A DNA stretch of 64,000 bases from Hydrogenophaga sp. BPS33 (GTDB lineage Bacteria; Pseudomonadota; Gammaproteobacteria; Burkholderiales; Burkholderiaceae_C), in the NCBI RefSeq assembly GCF_009859475.1, contig NZ_CP044549.1, forward strand, positions 2,666,001 through 2,730,000, read 5' to 3'. Position 1 is the first letter of the stretch, and every line of letters starts with the position of its first letter. Position numbers and translations under genes: made by a program. The notes below the pieces were generated by a model that searched no databases, was not told the DNA's origin, and worked only from the letters and a program-made list of their open reading frames with translations. Positions 50,771 through 59,259 of this stretch are shown here, in pieces.

Positions 50771-51757
50771 TCACCGAGTGCGTGGGCGCGTTCCCGCGCG
50801 AGACCGCTGTACCTTGACGGTTGGCGTTGCCAACACGTCGGCGGGCGCGAGCCCCTCGGCGAGCACCACTTCGTGCAGCGTGCGACGAACCCATCGAATG
50901 GCGAGGTCGTCGCTCTGGTAGCGGTGCCACTGCAGCGCGATCACCAGCGGCGCGATCTCGATCGGGCATCGCAGCACGCGCAACGGCCAGACGCGCGCCA
51001 ACCGGTGCGCCAGCGACGTGTGCAGGGTGGCGATGCGTTCGGTCTCCACCACGCAGCGCGCCACCTGGGTGAAGCTGGGGACGCGGATCTCCACGCGCCG
51101 CGCGATGCCCTGTGCATCGAACGCCAACTGGTCCAGCGTGGGAATGCGCCCCTGGCCCAATTGCGCCGCCACGTGGCCTAGGCGCAGAAAGGTGGCACGC
51201 GTCAGTTGCCGCCCCACGGCTTGGTTGCCTTCCCAGGCCACGCACGAGAAGGTGTCGCGCAGCAGCAGCTCGCAAGGGTGTTGTGGGGAGACGGTAGAGG
51301 CCGATGACAGCACCAGATCGACCTCGCTGTCATCGAGCTCCTGCGGACGGTAGCCGCCGACCGAACGCAACTCGAAGCGCAAGCCCGGGGCTTCCCGTGC
51401 GGCGCGCTGGAACAGTGGTGCGAGCACGGCCTCGAACACGTAGTCCGATCCGACCAATGTCACGTTGCGCTCGATGCGCGCCAGGTCGATTTCGGGCCGG
51501 CGGCGGGTCAAGGCCTGCGCCTGCAGCAGCAGGTCGCGCACCGGCTGCGCCAACGATGCCGCGAAGGGCGACAGCGTGAAGCCACGTCCTGCTGGCACCA
51601 GCAATGGGTCGCCGAAGTAGTCGCGCAACCTGGCCAGGCTGGCGCTCATGGCAGGCTGGCTCAGATGCACCTGCTGCGCGGCGCGGCTGACGTTGCGGTG
51701 GCTGAGCAAGGCGTCCAGGCTGCCGAGCTGGTTGAGGTCGAGTCGGTTGATGCGCAT
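50771..51757 (-). CDS. LysR-family regulator (NodD/NahR-like)
   Basis: A 328-aa regulator. The helix-turn-helix LLSHRNVSRAAQQVHLSQPA resembles aromatic-responsive LysR proteins of the NodD/NahR branch. The C-terminal effector domain has VTLVGSDYVFEAVLAPLFQR. The ATG at 51757 reads MRINRLDLNQLGSL. It is convergent with the dioxygenase operon and divergent from an AraC gene; the most likely target is one of these. Confidence 0.9.
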   Translation of the reverse strand: MRINRLDLNQLGSLDALLSHRNVSRAAQQVHLSQPAMSASLARLRDYFGDPLLVPAGRGFTLSPFAASLAQPVRDLLLQAQALTRRRPEIDLARIERNVTLVGSDYVFEAVLAPLFQRAAREAPGLRFELRSVGGYRPQELDDSEVDLVLSSASTVSPQHPCELLLRDTFSCVAWEGNQAVGRQLTRATFLRLGHVAAQLGQGRIPTLDQLAFDAQGIARRVEIRVPSFTQVARCVVETERIATLHTSLAHRLARVWPLRVLRCPIEIAPLVIALQWHRYQSDDLAIRWVRRTLHEVVLAEGLAPADVLATPTVKVQRSRAGTRPRTR

Positions 51758-51784
51758 TTTAGGTATTTGTATGTTGGATATATC

Positions 51785-51813
51785 GCATCCAAAAGAATCA
51801 TTTTGGCGGATGC
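51785..51813. promoter_or_regulatory. Inverted repeat between LysR and AraC genes
   Basis: GCATCCAAAA and TTTTGGcgGATGC flank a 6-bp centre, giving a dyad with GCATCC/GGATGC outer arms and AAAA/TTTT inner arms. It lies in the 112-bp divergent promoter region and is a candidate operator for either regulator. Confidence 0.45.
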
Positions 51814-51869
51814 AAGGCGCATGGCAAAGTGCCATCGACGGCGCACCGCATGCCGACCAGGAGACAGAC

Positions 51870-52877
51870 ATGAACATTCCCGCCGCGCAGAACCGTGCCG
51901 ACGCCGCCATGGTGCGGCACTTCTCGACCGACAGTGCCAGCAACGACGAGCGCCCGCAGTTGTTCCAGTCCGAGATGCACCGCCTGTTCTCGGTGAGCCT
52001 GGCGGTCCAGGCCTCGTCCACGCGTCCTCTGTCGGCGCGCATGAGCGCGTACCGGGGCCGCAATCTGCGCTTCGCGGCCCTGCGGTTTTCACCGCATACC
52101 ACGCGCTCGTTGCCGGCGTCGGAGTCGTCCGACGCCCGCTTGCTGGTGTCGGTGCACAAGGAAGGCGTTGTCAGGGTGTCGCAGGGTGGGCGCGAGAGCC
52201 GCATCGACCCGGGCGACCTGTTCGTGCTCGATCCAGCGCGCCCATTCGACATCGAGACCGGCACCATCAGCTCCTGTTCGATCTACCTGCCCACCAGCGC
52301 GGTGCGAGCCCTGGTGCCGCAGCTCGATCAGCTCACCGCCTTGCCGATCCGTGGTGCGCAGGGCGCGGGCGCGGTGTTCCGCGCTGCTGCCGACGAACTC
52401 GTGGCGCGCGCCAGCGAACTCGACGAGGCCACGGCAGACCGCATGGGCGAGGCGCTGCCTTACTTGCTGGCCCCGGCGCTCGCGGCCCTGGGCGGGCGTG
52501 TCTCGGTGCTGCCGGGCGCACTGCGCCAGTTGCACAAGCGGCGCATCCTGCAGTACGTGCGCGATCACCTGGCCGATCCCGCGCTCGACGCACACGCCGT
52601 GGCGGCCGGTGTCGACCTGTCGCCACGCCATGTGTACGAGCTGTTCACCGATGAGGCCGAGCCCTTGATGAAGTGGGTATGGTCGGAGCGGCTCGAGCGT
52701 TGCCGCCGAGATCTGGAAGACACCGCGCTGCGCCGGCGCACCGTGGGCGAGGTGGCGTATTCGTGGGGCTTCAGCGATGTGTCGCATTTCAGCCGCGCGT
52801 TCAAGCAGCGCTTCGGCATCACGCCGCGCGATTGCCGGCCGCCCCTAGTGTGCCGTCCCGCCAATGGCTGCACATGA
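51870..52877 (+). CDS. AraC-family regulator, C-terminus supplied by a palindromic element
   Basis: A 335-aa regulator with an AraC_binding_2-like sensing domain (VSQGGRESRIDPGDLFVLD) and a C-terminal AraC helix-turn-helix pair (AVAAGVDLSPRHVYELF, VAYSWGFSDVSHFSRAFKQR). The ATG at 51870 follows AGGAGA. The last nine codons and the stop are encoded by the left arm of the 162-bp palindrome, so the original C-terminus may have been replaced. The DNA-binding domain ends before that point and is intact. It is the probable regulator of the downstream monooxygenase. Confidence 0.87.
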   Translation: MNIPAAQNRADAAMVRHFSTDSASNDERPQLFQSEMHRLFSVSLAVQASSTRPLSARMSAYRGRNLRFAALRFSPHTTRSLPASESSDARLLVSVHKEGVVRVSQGGRESRIDPGDLFVLDPARPFDIETGTISSCSIYLPTSAVRALVPQLDQLTALPIRGAQGAGAVFRAAADELVARASELDEATADRMGEALPYLLAPALAALGGRVSVLPGALRQLHKRRILQYVRDHLADPALDAHAVAAGVDLSPRHVYELFTDEAEPLMKWVWSERLERCRRDLEDTALRRRTVGEVAYSWGFSDVSHFSRAFKQRFGITPRDCRPPLVCRPANGCT

Positions 52878-53008
52878 AATCGCGCCTTCGCACCCATGGC
52901 AGCGTTGCAAATCCTCGCGATAGCAATAGCTATCGCTGCGGTTTGCGCCTCGCCCTGGGCACGAATGCATCGATTTCATTTGTGCAGCCATTGGCGGGAC
53001 GGCACACT
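52847..53008. repeat. 162-bp near-perfect palindrome (candidate MITE)
   Basis: The outer arms AGTGTGCCGTCCCGCCAATG... (52847-52874) and their exact complement (52981-53008) match over 28 bp, continue through GAAATCG after a 2-base slip, show partial pairing inside, and meet at a perfect central hairpin GCGATAGC-AATA-GCTATCGC (52917-52936). No target duplication is obvious. The left arm forms the end of the AraC gene. The rest of 53009-53177 holds no gene. Confidence 0.85.
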
Positions 53009-53177
53009 CGCCGCTCGCATTTGATCCACCGCGAGGCGGTTCTTGACTGCCGAGGTGCTGGCACCGCCCGCGCGTTGACGCGCTGCGCCAGTGCGGCGCT
53101 AATCGTGTCTTCGACAACACCGCGTGGCGGCCACGGCAAGCTGGCCTGCCCCGCGCAATCCAGGAGCGAAGCACGAC

Positions 53178-54326
53178 ATGGCTGCAGCAAACAAGGTCTT
53201 GGTGGTGGGCGGTGGGATCGGTGGCATGGCCACCGCCATCAGCCTCGCACGCCGCGGCGTCGCGGTGGAGCTGATCGATCTGGACCCGCAATGGCGCGTC
53301 TACGGCGCGGGCATCACCATCACGGGCGCCACGCTGCGCGCGCTGCACGCGCTGGGCGTGCTCGACGCCGTGCGCCAGCATGCGTACACCGGCGCCGGCA
53401 TCCAGATCTGCGACACCCAGGGCCAGCCCCTGTCGCTGGTGCCCACGCCGGTGGTGAGCGCCCCTGGTGTCGACATCCCCGGCACCGGCGGCATCATGCG
53501 GCCGGTGTTGCACCGCATCCTGGCCGACACGACGCGCGCGCTCGGCGTGCAGGTGCGCCTGGGCCTCACGGTGGACGCCCTGCAGTCGGACGCGCTCGGG
53601 GTCGAGGCGCGCTTCTCGAATGGCGGTGTGGGGCGTTACGACCTGGTCGTCGGCGCCGACGGGCTGTTCTCGCGTGTGCGCACGCTGATTCGCCCCGATG
53701 CGCCAGGGCCTGCTTTCACCGGCCAATACATCTGGCGCGTCGTGGCACCGCGTCCAGCGGGCCTGGACCGGCGGCACTTCTTCCTGGGTGGCCCTGGCAA
53801 GGTCGGCCTCACGCTGGTGTCGGCCGAGCAGATGTACATGTTCTACCTGGAGACGGTGGTCGAGCGCCGACCCATCGTGCCCGATGCCCAACTGCCGGCG
53901 ATGCTGCACGCGCTGCTGGAGGGCTATGGCGGCCCGCTCGAGCCCATTCGCCAGGCGCTGGCCCGTGAGGGTGAGGCGCTCGCCGCCAGCATCGTCGTCC
54001 GACCGCTCGATTGCCTGTTGCTGCCACCGCCCTGGCACGTCGGCCGTGTGATCCTCATCGGTGATGCCGCGCACCCGACCACGCCGCAGTTGGCATCGGG
54101 CGCCGGCATGGCGGTGGAAGATGGCCTGGTGCTGGCCGAGGAGCTGGAGCGCGCAGCATCGGTCGAGCTGGCATTAGAAGGCTTCATGCGCCGGCGCCAT
54201 GCGCGCTGCCAACTGGTGGTGGAGAACTCGCTGGAGATCGGCCGGCGCGAACAGGCGCGTGCGCCCGTGGCGGAGCAGACAAGGCTGGTGGAAGAGTCGC
54301 TGCGCGCGCTGGCCGAGCCGATCTGA
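53178..54326 (+). CDS. FAD-dependent aromatic-type monooxygenase
   Basis: A 382-aa flavin hydroxylase of the salicylate/para-hydroxybenzoate hydroxylase type. The FAD fingerprint is VLVVGGGIGGMATAISLARR, the DG motif DLVVGADGLFSRVR and the GD motif VILIGDAAHPTTPQLASGAG. The ATG at 53178 follows AGGAG at a slightly long distance. It lies downstream of the AraC gene across the palindrome. It could produce the dihydroxylated ring cleaved by the LigAB enzyme. Confidence 0.9.
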   Translation: MAAANKVLVVGGGIGGMATAISLARRGVAVELIDLDPQWRVYGAGITITGATLRALHALGVLDAVRQHAYTGAGIQICDTQGQPLSLVPTPVVSAPGVDIPGTGGIMRPVLHRILADTTRALGVQVRLGLTVDALQSDALGVEARFSNGGVGRYDLVVGADGLFSRVRTLIRPDAPGPAFTGQYIWRVVAPRPAGLDRRHFFLGGPGKVGLTLVSAEQMYMFYLETVVERRPIVPDAQLPAMLHALLEGYGGPLEPIRQALAREGEALAASIVVRPLDCLLLPPPWHVGRVILIGDAAHPTTPQLASGAGMAVEDGLVLAEELERAASVELALEGFMRRRHARCQLVVENSLEIGRREQARAPVAEQTRLVEESLRALAEPI

Positions 54327-54340
54327 AGCGAGTGGCCCGG

Positions 54341-55309
54341 TCATTCGACCTTGGTGCCGGTCTCCTTGACGATCTTGTCCCATTTGCGCAGTTCCTTCTG
54401 CACCAGCGCTTCGAAGCCGGATGGGGTGAGCGAACCGGTTTCGAAGCCCACATTGGCCAGCTTGCCGCGCACGTCTTCCGCTTTCGCGGCGGCGCCCAGC
54501 GCCTCGCGCAGCTGTGCGATCACCGGTGCTGGTGTGCCGGCCGGCACCCACACGCCCACCCACGAGTCGTCCTCGAAATCGGTGAAGCCTGCTTCGCCCA
54601 CCGTGGGCACGTCGGGCAAGGCTGCGCTGCGCTTGCTGCTGGTGACCGCCAGGCCCACGAGGCGGCCCGACTTCACCAGCGGGGCGGCTGGGGGTAGCGC
54701 GGTCGATGAGAGATCGACCTCGTTGCCCAGCGTGGCCTGAAGGGTGCCTGGAATGCCCTTGTAGGGCACATGCGTGGTGTTCACCTTGGCCAGCACCTTG
54801 AAGAGGTATTCGGCCGACAGTTGTGGCGTGGTGCCAAAGCCCGGCGAGCCATAGCGCAGGTCACGGCCTTGGCGGGCACGTTCCACCGCCTCCTTGAGGG
54901 TTCGAATGCCGCTGTTCGGGCTGGTGACCAGGATGTTGGGGGTGGTCGCCAGCAGCGCCACGGGCACCAGATCCTTGTTGGCGTCGTAGCCCAGTTCCTT
55001 GTAGAGGAAGGGGGTGACGGCGTAAGCGGTGGAGCTGATCAACACCGTGTAGCCGTCGGCAGGGGCTTTGGCGGCGTGCTGGATCGACAGCAGAGAACCT
55101 GCGCCCGCCCGGTTGTCCACCACGATCGGCTGGCCCCAGGTCTCGCCGATCTTCTGCGCGAAGATGCGGCCCACGACGTCCTGAGGGCTGCCGACCGAGG
55201 CCGTCACGAAGCGCACCGGCTTGGCCGGATAAGCCTGCGCCGCCGCGAGGAGGGGGGCGGACAGCGTCATCGCCAGAAAGAGGGCTCGGCCCGGGCGTGT
55301 CGGTTTCAT
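54341..55309 (-). CDS. Bug-family substrate-binding protein
   Basis: A 322-aa periplasmic protein. The signal peptide ends at APLLAAAQA, followed by YPAKPVRFVTASVGSPQDVV and the family segment VDNRAGAGSLLSIQHAAKAP. The ATG at 55309 has CAGGAGACACC upstream. It is convergent with the monooxygenase and divergent from the CMD-family gene. Third Bug gene in the window; no membrane partners are nearby. Confidence 0.92.
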   Translation of the reverse strand: MKPTRPGRALFLAMTLSAPLLAAAQAYPAKPVRFVTASVGSPQDVVGRIFAQKIGETWGQPIVVDNRAGAGSLLSIQHAAKAPADGYTVLISSTAYAVTPFLYKELGYDANKDLVPVALLATTPNILVTSPNSGIRTLKEAVERARQGRDLRYGSPGFGTTPQLSAEYLFKVLAKVNTTHVPYKGIPGTLQATLGNEVDLSSTALPPAAPLVKSGRLVGLAVTSSKRSAALPDVPTVGEAGFTDFEDDSWVGVWVPAGTPAPVIAQLREALGAAAKAEDVRGKLANVGFETGSLTPSGFEALVQKELRKWDKIVKETGTKVE

Positions 55310-55516
55310 GGTGTCTCCTGTTGGAATGGGGTCTGGCCATTCTTTCGGTCGCGCTCGGCGGGTCTTTGCTGGCTTGGCGCCGTTCGTTGACTGCGGCTGC
55401 GCACGCGCTTGGGGCATGGCGGCATCATGCGCGGTCAAGTCCTGTCGCGCACGTGGCACAGGCGGCGCGGCGGCGCGCGGCCTAATCGTTGTCCGCACCA
55501 GACGTTCATCTCGATC

Positions 55517-56056
55517 ATGCAAGACCGCCTTCCTCCCATTCCCGAGTCGCAATGGAGCGACGAACAGCGGCGCAACGCGCAGGAGATCATCGACGGCCCT
55601 CGCGGCGCGCTGGTCTCGCCCTTCATCCCGCTCATGCGCAGCCCGGAACTGATGATGCACGCCCAGCGCATGGGCGAATTCCTGCGCTACCGCAGCGCCA
55701 TCGGCCTGCGCCTGTCCGAGTTGGCCATTCTGGTGACGGCGCAACATTGGAGCCAGGCGGTCGAGTGGTCGATCCACGCGCCAATCGCCGCGCGCGAGGG
55801 CATCGCCGCCGAGGCGATCGAGGCGATCCGCACCGGCGCAGAGCCTGTGGACTTGCGCGAGGACGAGGCGGTGGTGTTCGCCTTCTGCCGCGAACTGCAC
55901 CGCACCCAGGCCGTGAGCGACGCCACTTGGGCGCGCGCCATCGAGTGCTTCGGCGAACGCGCCACGGTCGACCTCGTGGGCATCAACGGCTACTACGCCT
56001 TCCTCGCCATGGTGATGAACGCGGCGCGCACACCGGTGCCCGAAGCAGGGAGGTGA
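55517..56056 (+). CDS. Carboxymuconolactone decarboxylase (CMD) family protein
   Basis: A 179-aa helical protein of the CMD/AhpD fold (RLSELAILVTAQHWSQAVEW, AVVFAFCRELHRTQAVSD). True decarboxylases act on gamma-carboxymuconolactone in protocatechuate breakdown; other members are peroxidase-like with a CxxC motif, which is absent here. Proximity to ring-cleavage genes favours a catabolic role. The 207-bp gap upstream shows no other feature. Confidence 0.82.
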   Translation: MQDRLPPIPESQWSDEQRRNAQEIIDGPRGALVSPFIPLMRSPELMMHAQRMGEFLRYRSAIGLRLSELAILVTAQHWSQAVEWSIHAPIAAREGIAAEAIEAIRTGAEPVDLREDEAVVFAFCRELHRTQAVSDATWARAIECFGERATVDLVGINGYYAFLAMVMNAARTPVPEAGR

Positions 56057-56147
56057 AAGCACCGGCCCTGGCGAGTGCCCGAATTCGCCGGGTTTTCAGC
56101 CGGTATTCCCCGTTTCTCGCACTGCGAAGACGCGTAGATTCGCGGGG

Positions 56148-57362
56148 ATGTACAAGCCGCTTCCTCTGGACGCCATCGCCCTGCAGCAGCCGGTGCCCGT
56201 GAACGTGTGGGACTCTAAGGGCGTGCTCCTGCTGCGCAAGGGCGAGGTGATCGCGTCCGAGCAGCACCGCGGCCTGCTCATGCTGCATGGCCCGGTGGTG
56301 CACGAGGCGGATTGGAAGGCCTGGTCGTACAGCTACACCACCGAACTCGACCGCATGGTGCGCGACGACGCGCCGATCAACCGCATTGCCGGTTTGACCC
56401 CGGCGCAGGCACCCGAGGTGCCGAACGCCGTGCGAAGGGAAGAGCGGGGGCTGGCCGAGCTCTGGACCGATATGCACGCATCGCTGGGCACGCTCCTGCA
56501 CCAGGGGGCGGCCGCGCCGAATTTCGTGGAACGGCTCGAACGCCTGGTGGAAACCGTGCGGGAGCGGTGGCAGGCAGCGCCCGACGGCAGCTTTCTGGTG
56601 CTGGTGCAGCTTCTGTTCGATGTCCGCATGGGCTACAGCACCACGCACGCCTTGCTGTGCGGCGGTATGTGTGCGCTGGTCTCGCCGTCCACGGACCTCT
56701 CGCCGGCCGAACGCGGCGCGTTGCTGCGCGCAGCGTTGAGCATGAACGTCGGCATGACCCGAGCGCACGACGCGATGGCGCGGCAGACCGCGCCGCTGTC
56801 TGCGGCCCAGCGCGAGACCGTGCAAGCGCATCCGTTGGCGAGTGTGGCCGTCTTGCGCCAATTGGGCGTGAACGATCCGCTCTGGCTGAAACTGGTGGCG
56901 CAGCAGCACGAGCGGCCCGATGGCAGTGGGTACCCCCTGGGTGCCTGCACCACGGACCTGGCGTCGCGCCTGCTGCAGATGGCCGACATCTATGTGGCAC
57001 GCCTGAGCCCCCGCGAAGGGCGTGGCGGCCTGCAGTCGCAGCAGTTGGCCCGAGAGCTTTTCATGGGCGCGGACCAGCGGCCCGATCCCCTGGGTGCCTT
57101 GTTCGTCAAGCACGTGGGCATCTACCCGCCCGGCAGTTATGTGCGCCTGGCCAATGACGAGGTAGCGGTGGTGGTGCGGCGTGGCGTGAAGGCCAACGCG
57201 CCGCAGGTGTTTGCCATCGTCGGGCGACAAGGCATGCCGTTGGGCGAACCGACCTGGCGCGATACGCAGGACCCGAACCACGAGATCAAGGCCGGTCTCA
57301 CCCCCAGCGACGTGCGGGTGGTGGTGAACGTGCCACGGCTGCTGAGCCTGAGCCGACCCTGA
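56148..57362 (+). CDS. Degenerate HD-GYP domain protein
   Basis: A 404-aa protein with an HD-GYP-like domain at about residues 155-300. It keeps the first His (STTHALLC), a later His (QAHPLASV), DGSGYP and the ADIYVARLSP segment. The HD pair that binds the metals reads Met-Asn (AALSMNVGM) and HHE reads QHE. It is therefore probably not a normal cyclic-di-GMP phosphodiesterase and may bind the nucleotide or a partner. The N-terminal part (residues 1-60) resembles the small domain seen before other HD-GYP modules (GVLLLRKGEVIASEQH). Confidence 0.8.
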   Translation: MYKPLPLDAIALQQPVPVNVWDSKGVLLLRKGEVIASEQHRGLLMLHGPVVHEADWKAWSYSYTTELDRMVRDDAPINRIAGLTPAQAPEVPNAVRREERGLAELWTDMHASLGTLLHQGAAAPNFVERLERLVETVRERWQAAPDGSFLVLVQLLFDVRMGYSTTHALLCGGMCALVSPSTDLSPAERGALLRAALSMNVGMTRAHDAMARQTAPLSAAQRETVQAHPLASVAVLRQLGVNDPLWLKLVAQQHERPDGSGYPLGACTTDLASRLLQMADIYVARLSPREGRGGLQSQQLARELFMGADQRPDPLGALFVKHVGIYPPGSYVRLANDEVAVVVRRGVKANAPQVFAIVGRQGMPLGEPTWRDTQDPNHEIKAGLTPSDVRVVVNVPRLLSLSRP

Positions 57363-57386
57363 GGAAGATCCTCTCGCGCGAGCCCC

Positions 57387-57860
57387 TCAGCCCAGCCCTC
57401 TGCGCAGAGGGTCGAGGTACATGGTAGCTTCTACTTCGACCAGCACCTCATCGCCGGGCAGGAAGCGCGAGACCTCCACCACCGTGCTCACCGGCGGTTC
57501 GCCCGGAAAGAACAGGCCGCGCACGCGGTTGAAATACGCGTAGTGCGGCAGTTGGCGGAAGTACTGCACCAGCTTGACCACATCGGCCATGTCGCCGCCG
57601 TGCTCACGCGCCAACTGCCGGATGCGGTTCAGCACGAACCAGCTCTGCGCCACGATGGGCGCTTCGAACACGTCCACCGACATCTGGCCCGTCACGTAGC
57701 CCAGCTGGCGCAGCTCGGGCAGCACGTCGGAGGGAATGTCCTCGTAGCTGTTCACCGCGCGGCGAATGCCCGGGTCTACTGCCACCACACCGCTCATGAA
57801 GACGAAGTCGCCCACGCGCCGCGCGGCGGCGTAGTGGGCCATGGGAGTGCCGGTGCTCAT
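57387..57860 (-). CDS. RidA/YjgF-family protein
   Basis: A 157-aa protein of the RidA fold (FVFMSGVVAVDPG, VVEVSRFLPGDEVLVEVEAT). RidA members hydrolyse reactive enamines and imines or act as deaminases in nitrogen heterocycle breakdown. The ATG at 57860 follows GGAGA. It is the last gene of the minus-strand operon that begins beyond the right edge, 41 bp after the oxidase gene. Confidence 0.87.
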   Translation of the reverse strand: MSTGTPMAHYAAARRVGDFVFMSGVVAVDPGIRRAVNSYEDIPSDVLPELRQLGYVTGQMSVDVFEAPIVAQSWFVLNRIRQLAREHGGDMADVVKLVQYFRQLPHYAYFNRVRGLFFPGEPPVSTVVEVSRFLPGDEVLVEVEATMYLDPLRRGLG

Positions 57861-57901
57861 GAAGGGTCTCCTTGAAGGGTGGGGAGGAGGGAAGGACAAA
57901 C

Positions 57902-59251
57902 TCAGGTCGGCAGCGCCCAGGCGCGCATCTTTCCCGGGTTCAGCAGGCCGGCCGGATCCATGCGCTGCTTCATGTCGATGACGTCCTGCGGCAGATCGCC
58001 ACCGACCTTGCCTTCTTCGATGATGAAGGTGTGCGGGTTGTTCACGCGGATGCCGTTGTCGCGGAAGATCTGGATGATCTCGTTCAGGCGTTCTTCGGTG
58101 GTGAAGCGCACCAGCGGCAGCGAAGTGCAGGTGGTGAAGCCGTCGAAGCTGCGCAGGAATTCGACGTGCATCAACACTTCGTCGCCGAACAGTTCGCGGA
58201 TGCGGCGCACCTGGTCCAGGTGCTTGCCCGGGGTGAAGGTGGTCTGCAGGTAGGTCAGGCTCTTGTCCACCTTGAGCGCGTTGAGCGTGGTGTGGTTCCA
58301 GCAGTACTCGGCCAAGGTGTGGTGCTGGGTGCGCGCTTCCTCGGAGGTCTTGCGGTAGGTGACGGTGCCGCCGTGGTTCGCGACCACTTGCAGCGCGGCC
58401 GCTTCCGAAAATTCGGCCACGAGCAGCAGCGCCGCATGGCAGCCTCTGGGCAAGTGCTCGGCGATCGGCGCCATGTACGCGGGGATCGGATCGGCCAGCA
58501 CGGCGATGTTCTTCTTCACGATGCCCGGCGCGTGTGCCAGGGCGTTGCCGAAGTCCAGCGCGCGGTCGGCGTCGTCGAAGGTGACGATCATCTCCATCCA
58601 TGCGTGGGCCGGGGCGAGCGCCATTTCCACTTCCAGCACGATCCCGTTGGTGCCCCACAGGTGGTGCAGCAGCAGCGCTTCGGGGCCGCGCAGTTCCACC
58701 ACCTGCGGCTCGGCCTCCACGCTCATGGCGCGCACGCCCAGGATGTTGCCGGGCGCGCCGATGGGGCCGTAGTTGATCGAGCCCACGCCCCCGAAGCCGC
58801 CGCTGAACAGGCCGCCCAGGGAGGCGCTGCGGAAGGTGGAGGGCACGCAGCGCAGTTCCCAGCCCATGGGGCGGGCCGCGTTGTCGAACTCGGCCAGGCG
58901 GATGCCGGCCTGCGCGCGGCCCACGCCGGGTTGCGACCACAGGAACTGGTTGTAGGCGCTCATGTCCAGGATCACGCCGCCGTGCAACGGGGTGGACTGG
59001 CCGTAGTTGCCGGTGCCGCTGCCACGCAGCGTGAGCGGAATTTTGCGGCGCGCGCAGGCGCTCACCACCTGACGGACTTCGTCTTCCGTGCGCGGCTTGA
59101 CCACGATGTCGCCGCGCTTGCCCAGCAACTGGCGCTTGAGCACCGGGCTGAACCAGGAGAAGTCTTGCGAGAGGCGGCCGATCTTGAGCGGATCGGTGAT
59201 CCAGTCGAGTGCGGGCAGTTCTTGTTGGAGTTGTTCGATGGGAGGTGTCAT
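57902..59251 (-). CDS. FAD-linked oxidase (GlcD/VAO type)
   Basis: A 449-aa flavoprotein with the PCMH-type FAD-binding domain (DIVVKPRTEDEVRQVVSACA, TLRGSGTGNYGQ, GGLFSGGFGGVGSINYG) and a C-terminal oxidase domain ending MDPAGLLNPGKM. Family members oxidise 2-hydroxy acids, lactones or amino compounds. It starts 8 bp after the ABC permease gene. The product oxidised here is unknown. Confidence 0.9.
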   Translation of the reverse strand: MTPPIEQLQQELPALDWITDPLKIGRLSQDFSWFSPVLKRQLLGKRGDIVVKPRTEDEVRQVVSACARRKIPLTLRGSGTGNYGQSTPLHGGVILDMSAYNQFLWSQPGVGRAQAGIRLAEFDNAARPMGWELRCVPSTFRSASLGGLFSGGFGGVGSINYGPIGAPGNILGVRAMSVEAEPQVVELRGPEALLLHHLWGTNGIVLEVEMALAPAHAWMEMIVTFDDADRALDFGNALAHAPGIVKKNIAVLADPIPAYMAPIAEHLPRGCHAALLLVAEFSEAAALQVVANHGGTVTYRKTSEEARTQHHTLAEYCWNHTTLNALKVDKSLTYLQTTFTPGKHLDQVRRIRELFGDEVLMHVEFLRSFDGFTTCTSLPLVRFTTEERLNEIIQIFRDNGIRVNNPHTFIIEEGKVGGDLPQDVIDMKQRMDPAGLLNPGKMRAWALPT

Positions 59252-59259
59252 AGGGGTTC

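Noticed and set aside
52847..53008. Reading the palindrome as a rho-independent terminator or an integron attC site
   Set aside because: It has no T-run after the stem, is far longer than a terminator, and lacks the attC core-site motifs; no integrase or cassette is nearby.
52930..53190. A minus-strand open frame of 86 codons covering the right arm of the palindrome
   Set aside because: It repeats the peptide encoded by the left arm only because the arms are complementary; there is no ribosome site or independent support.
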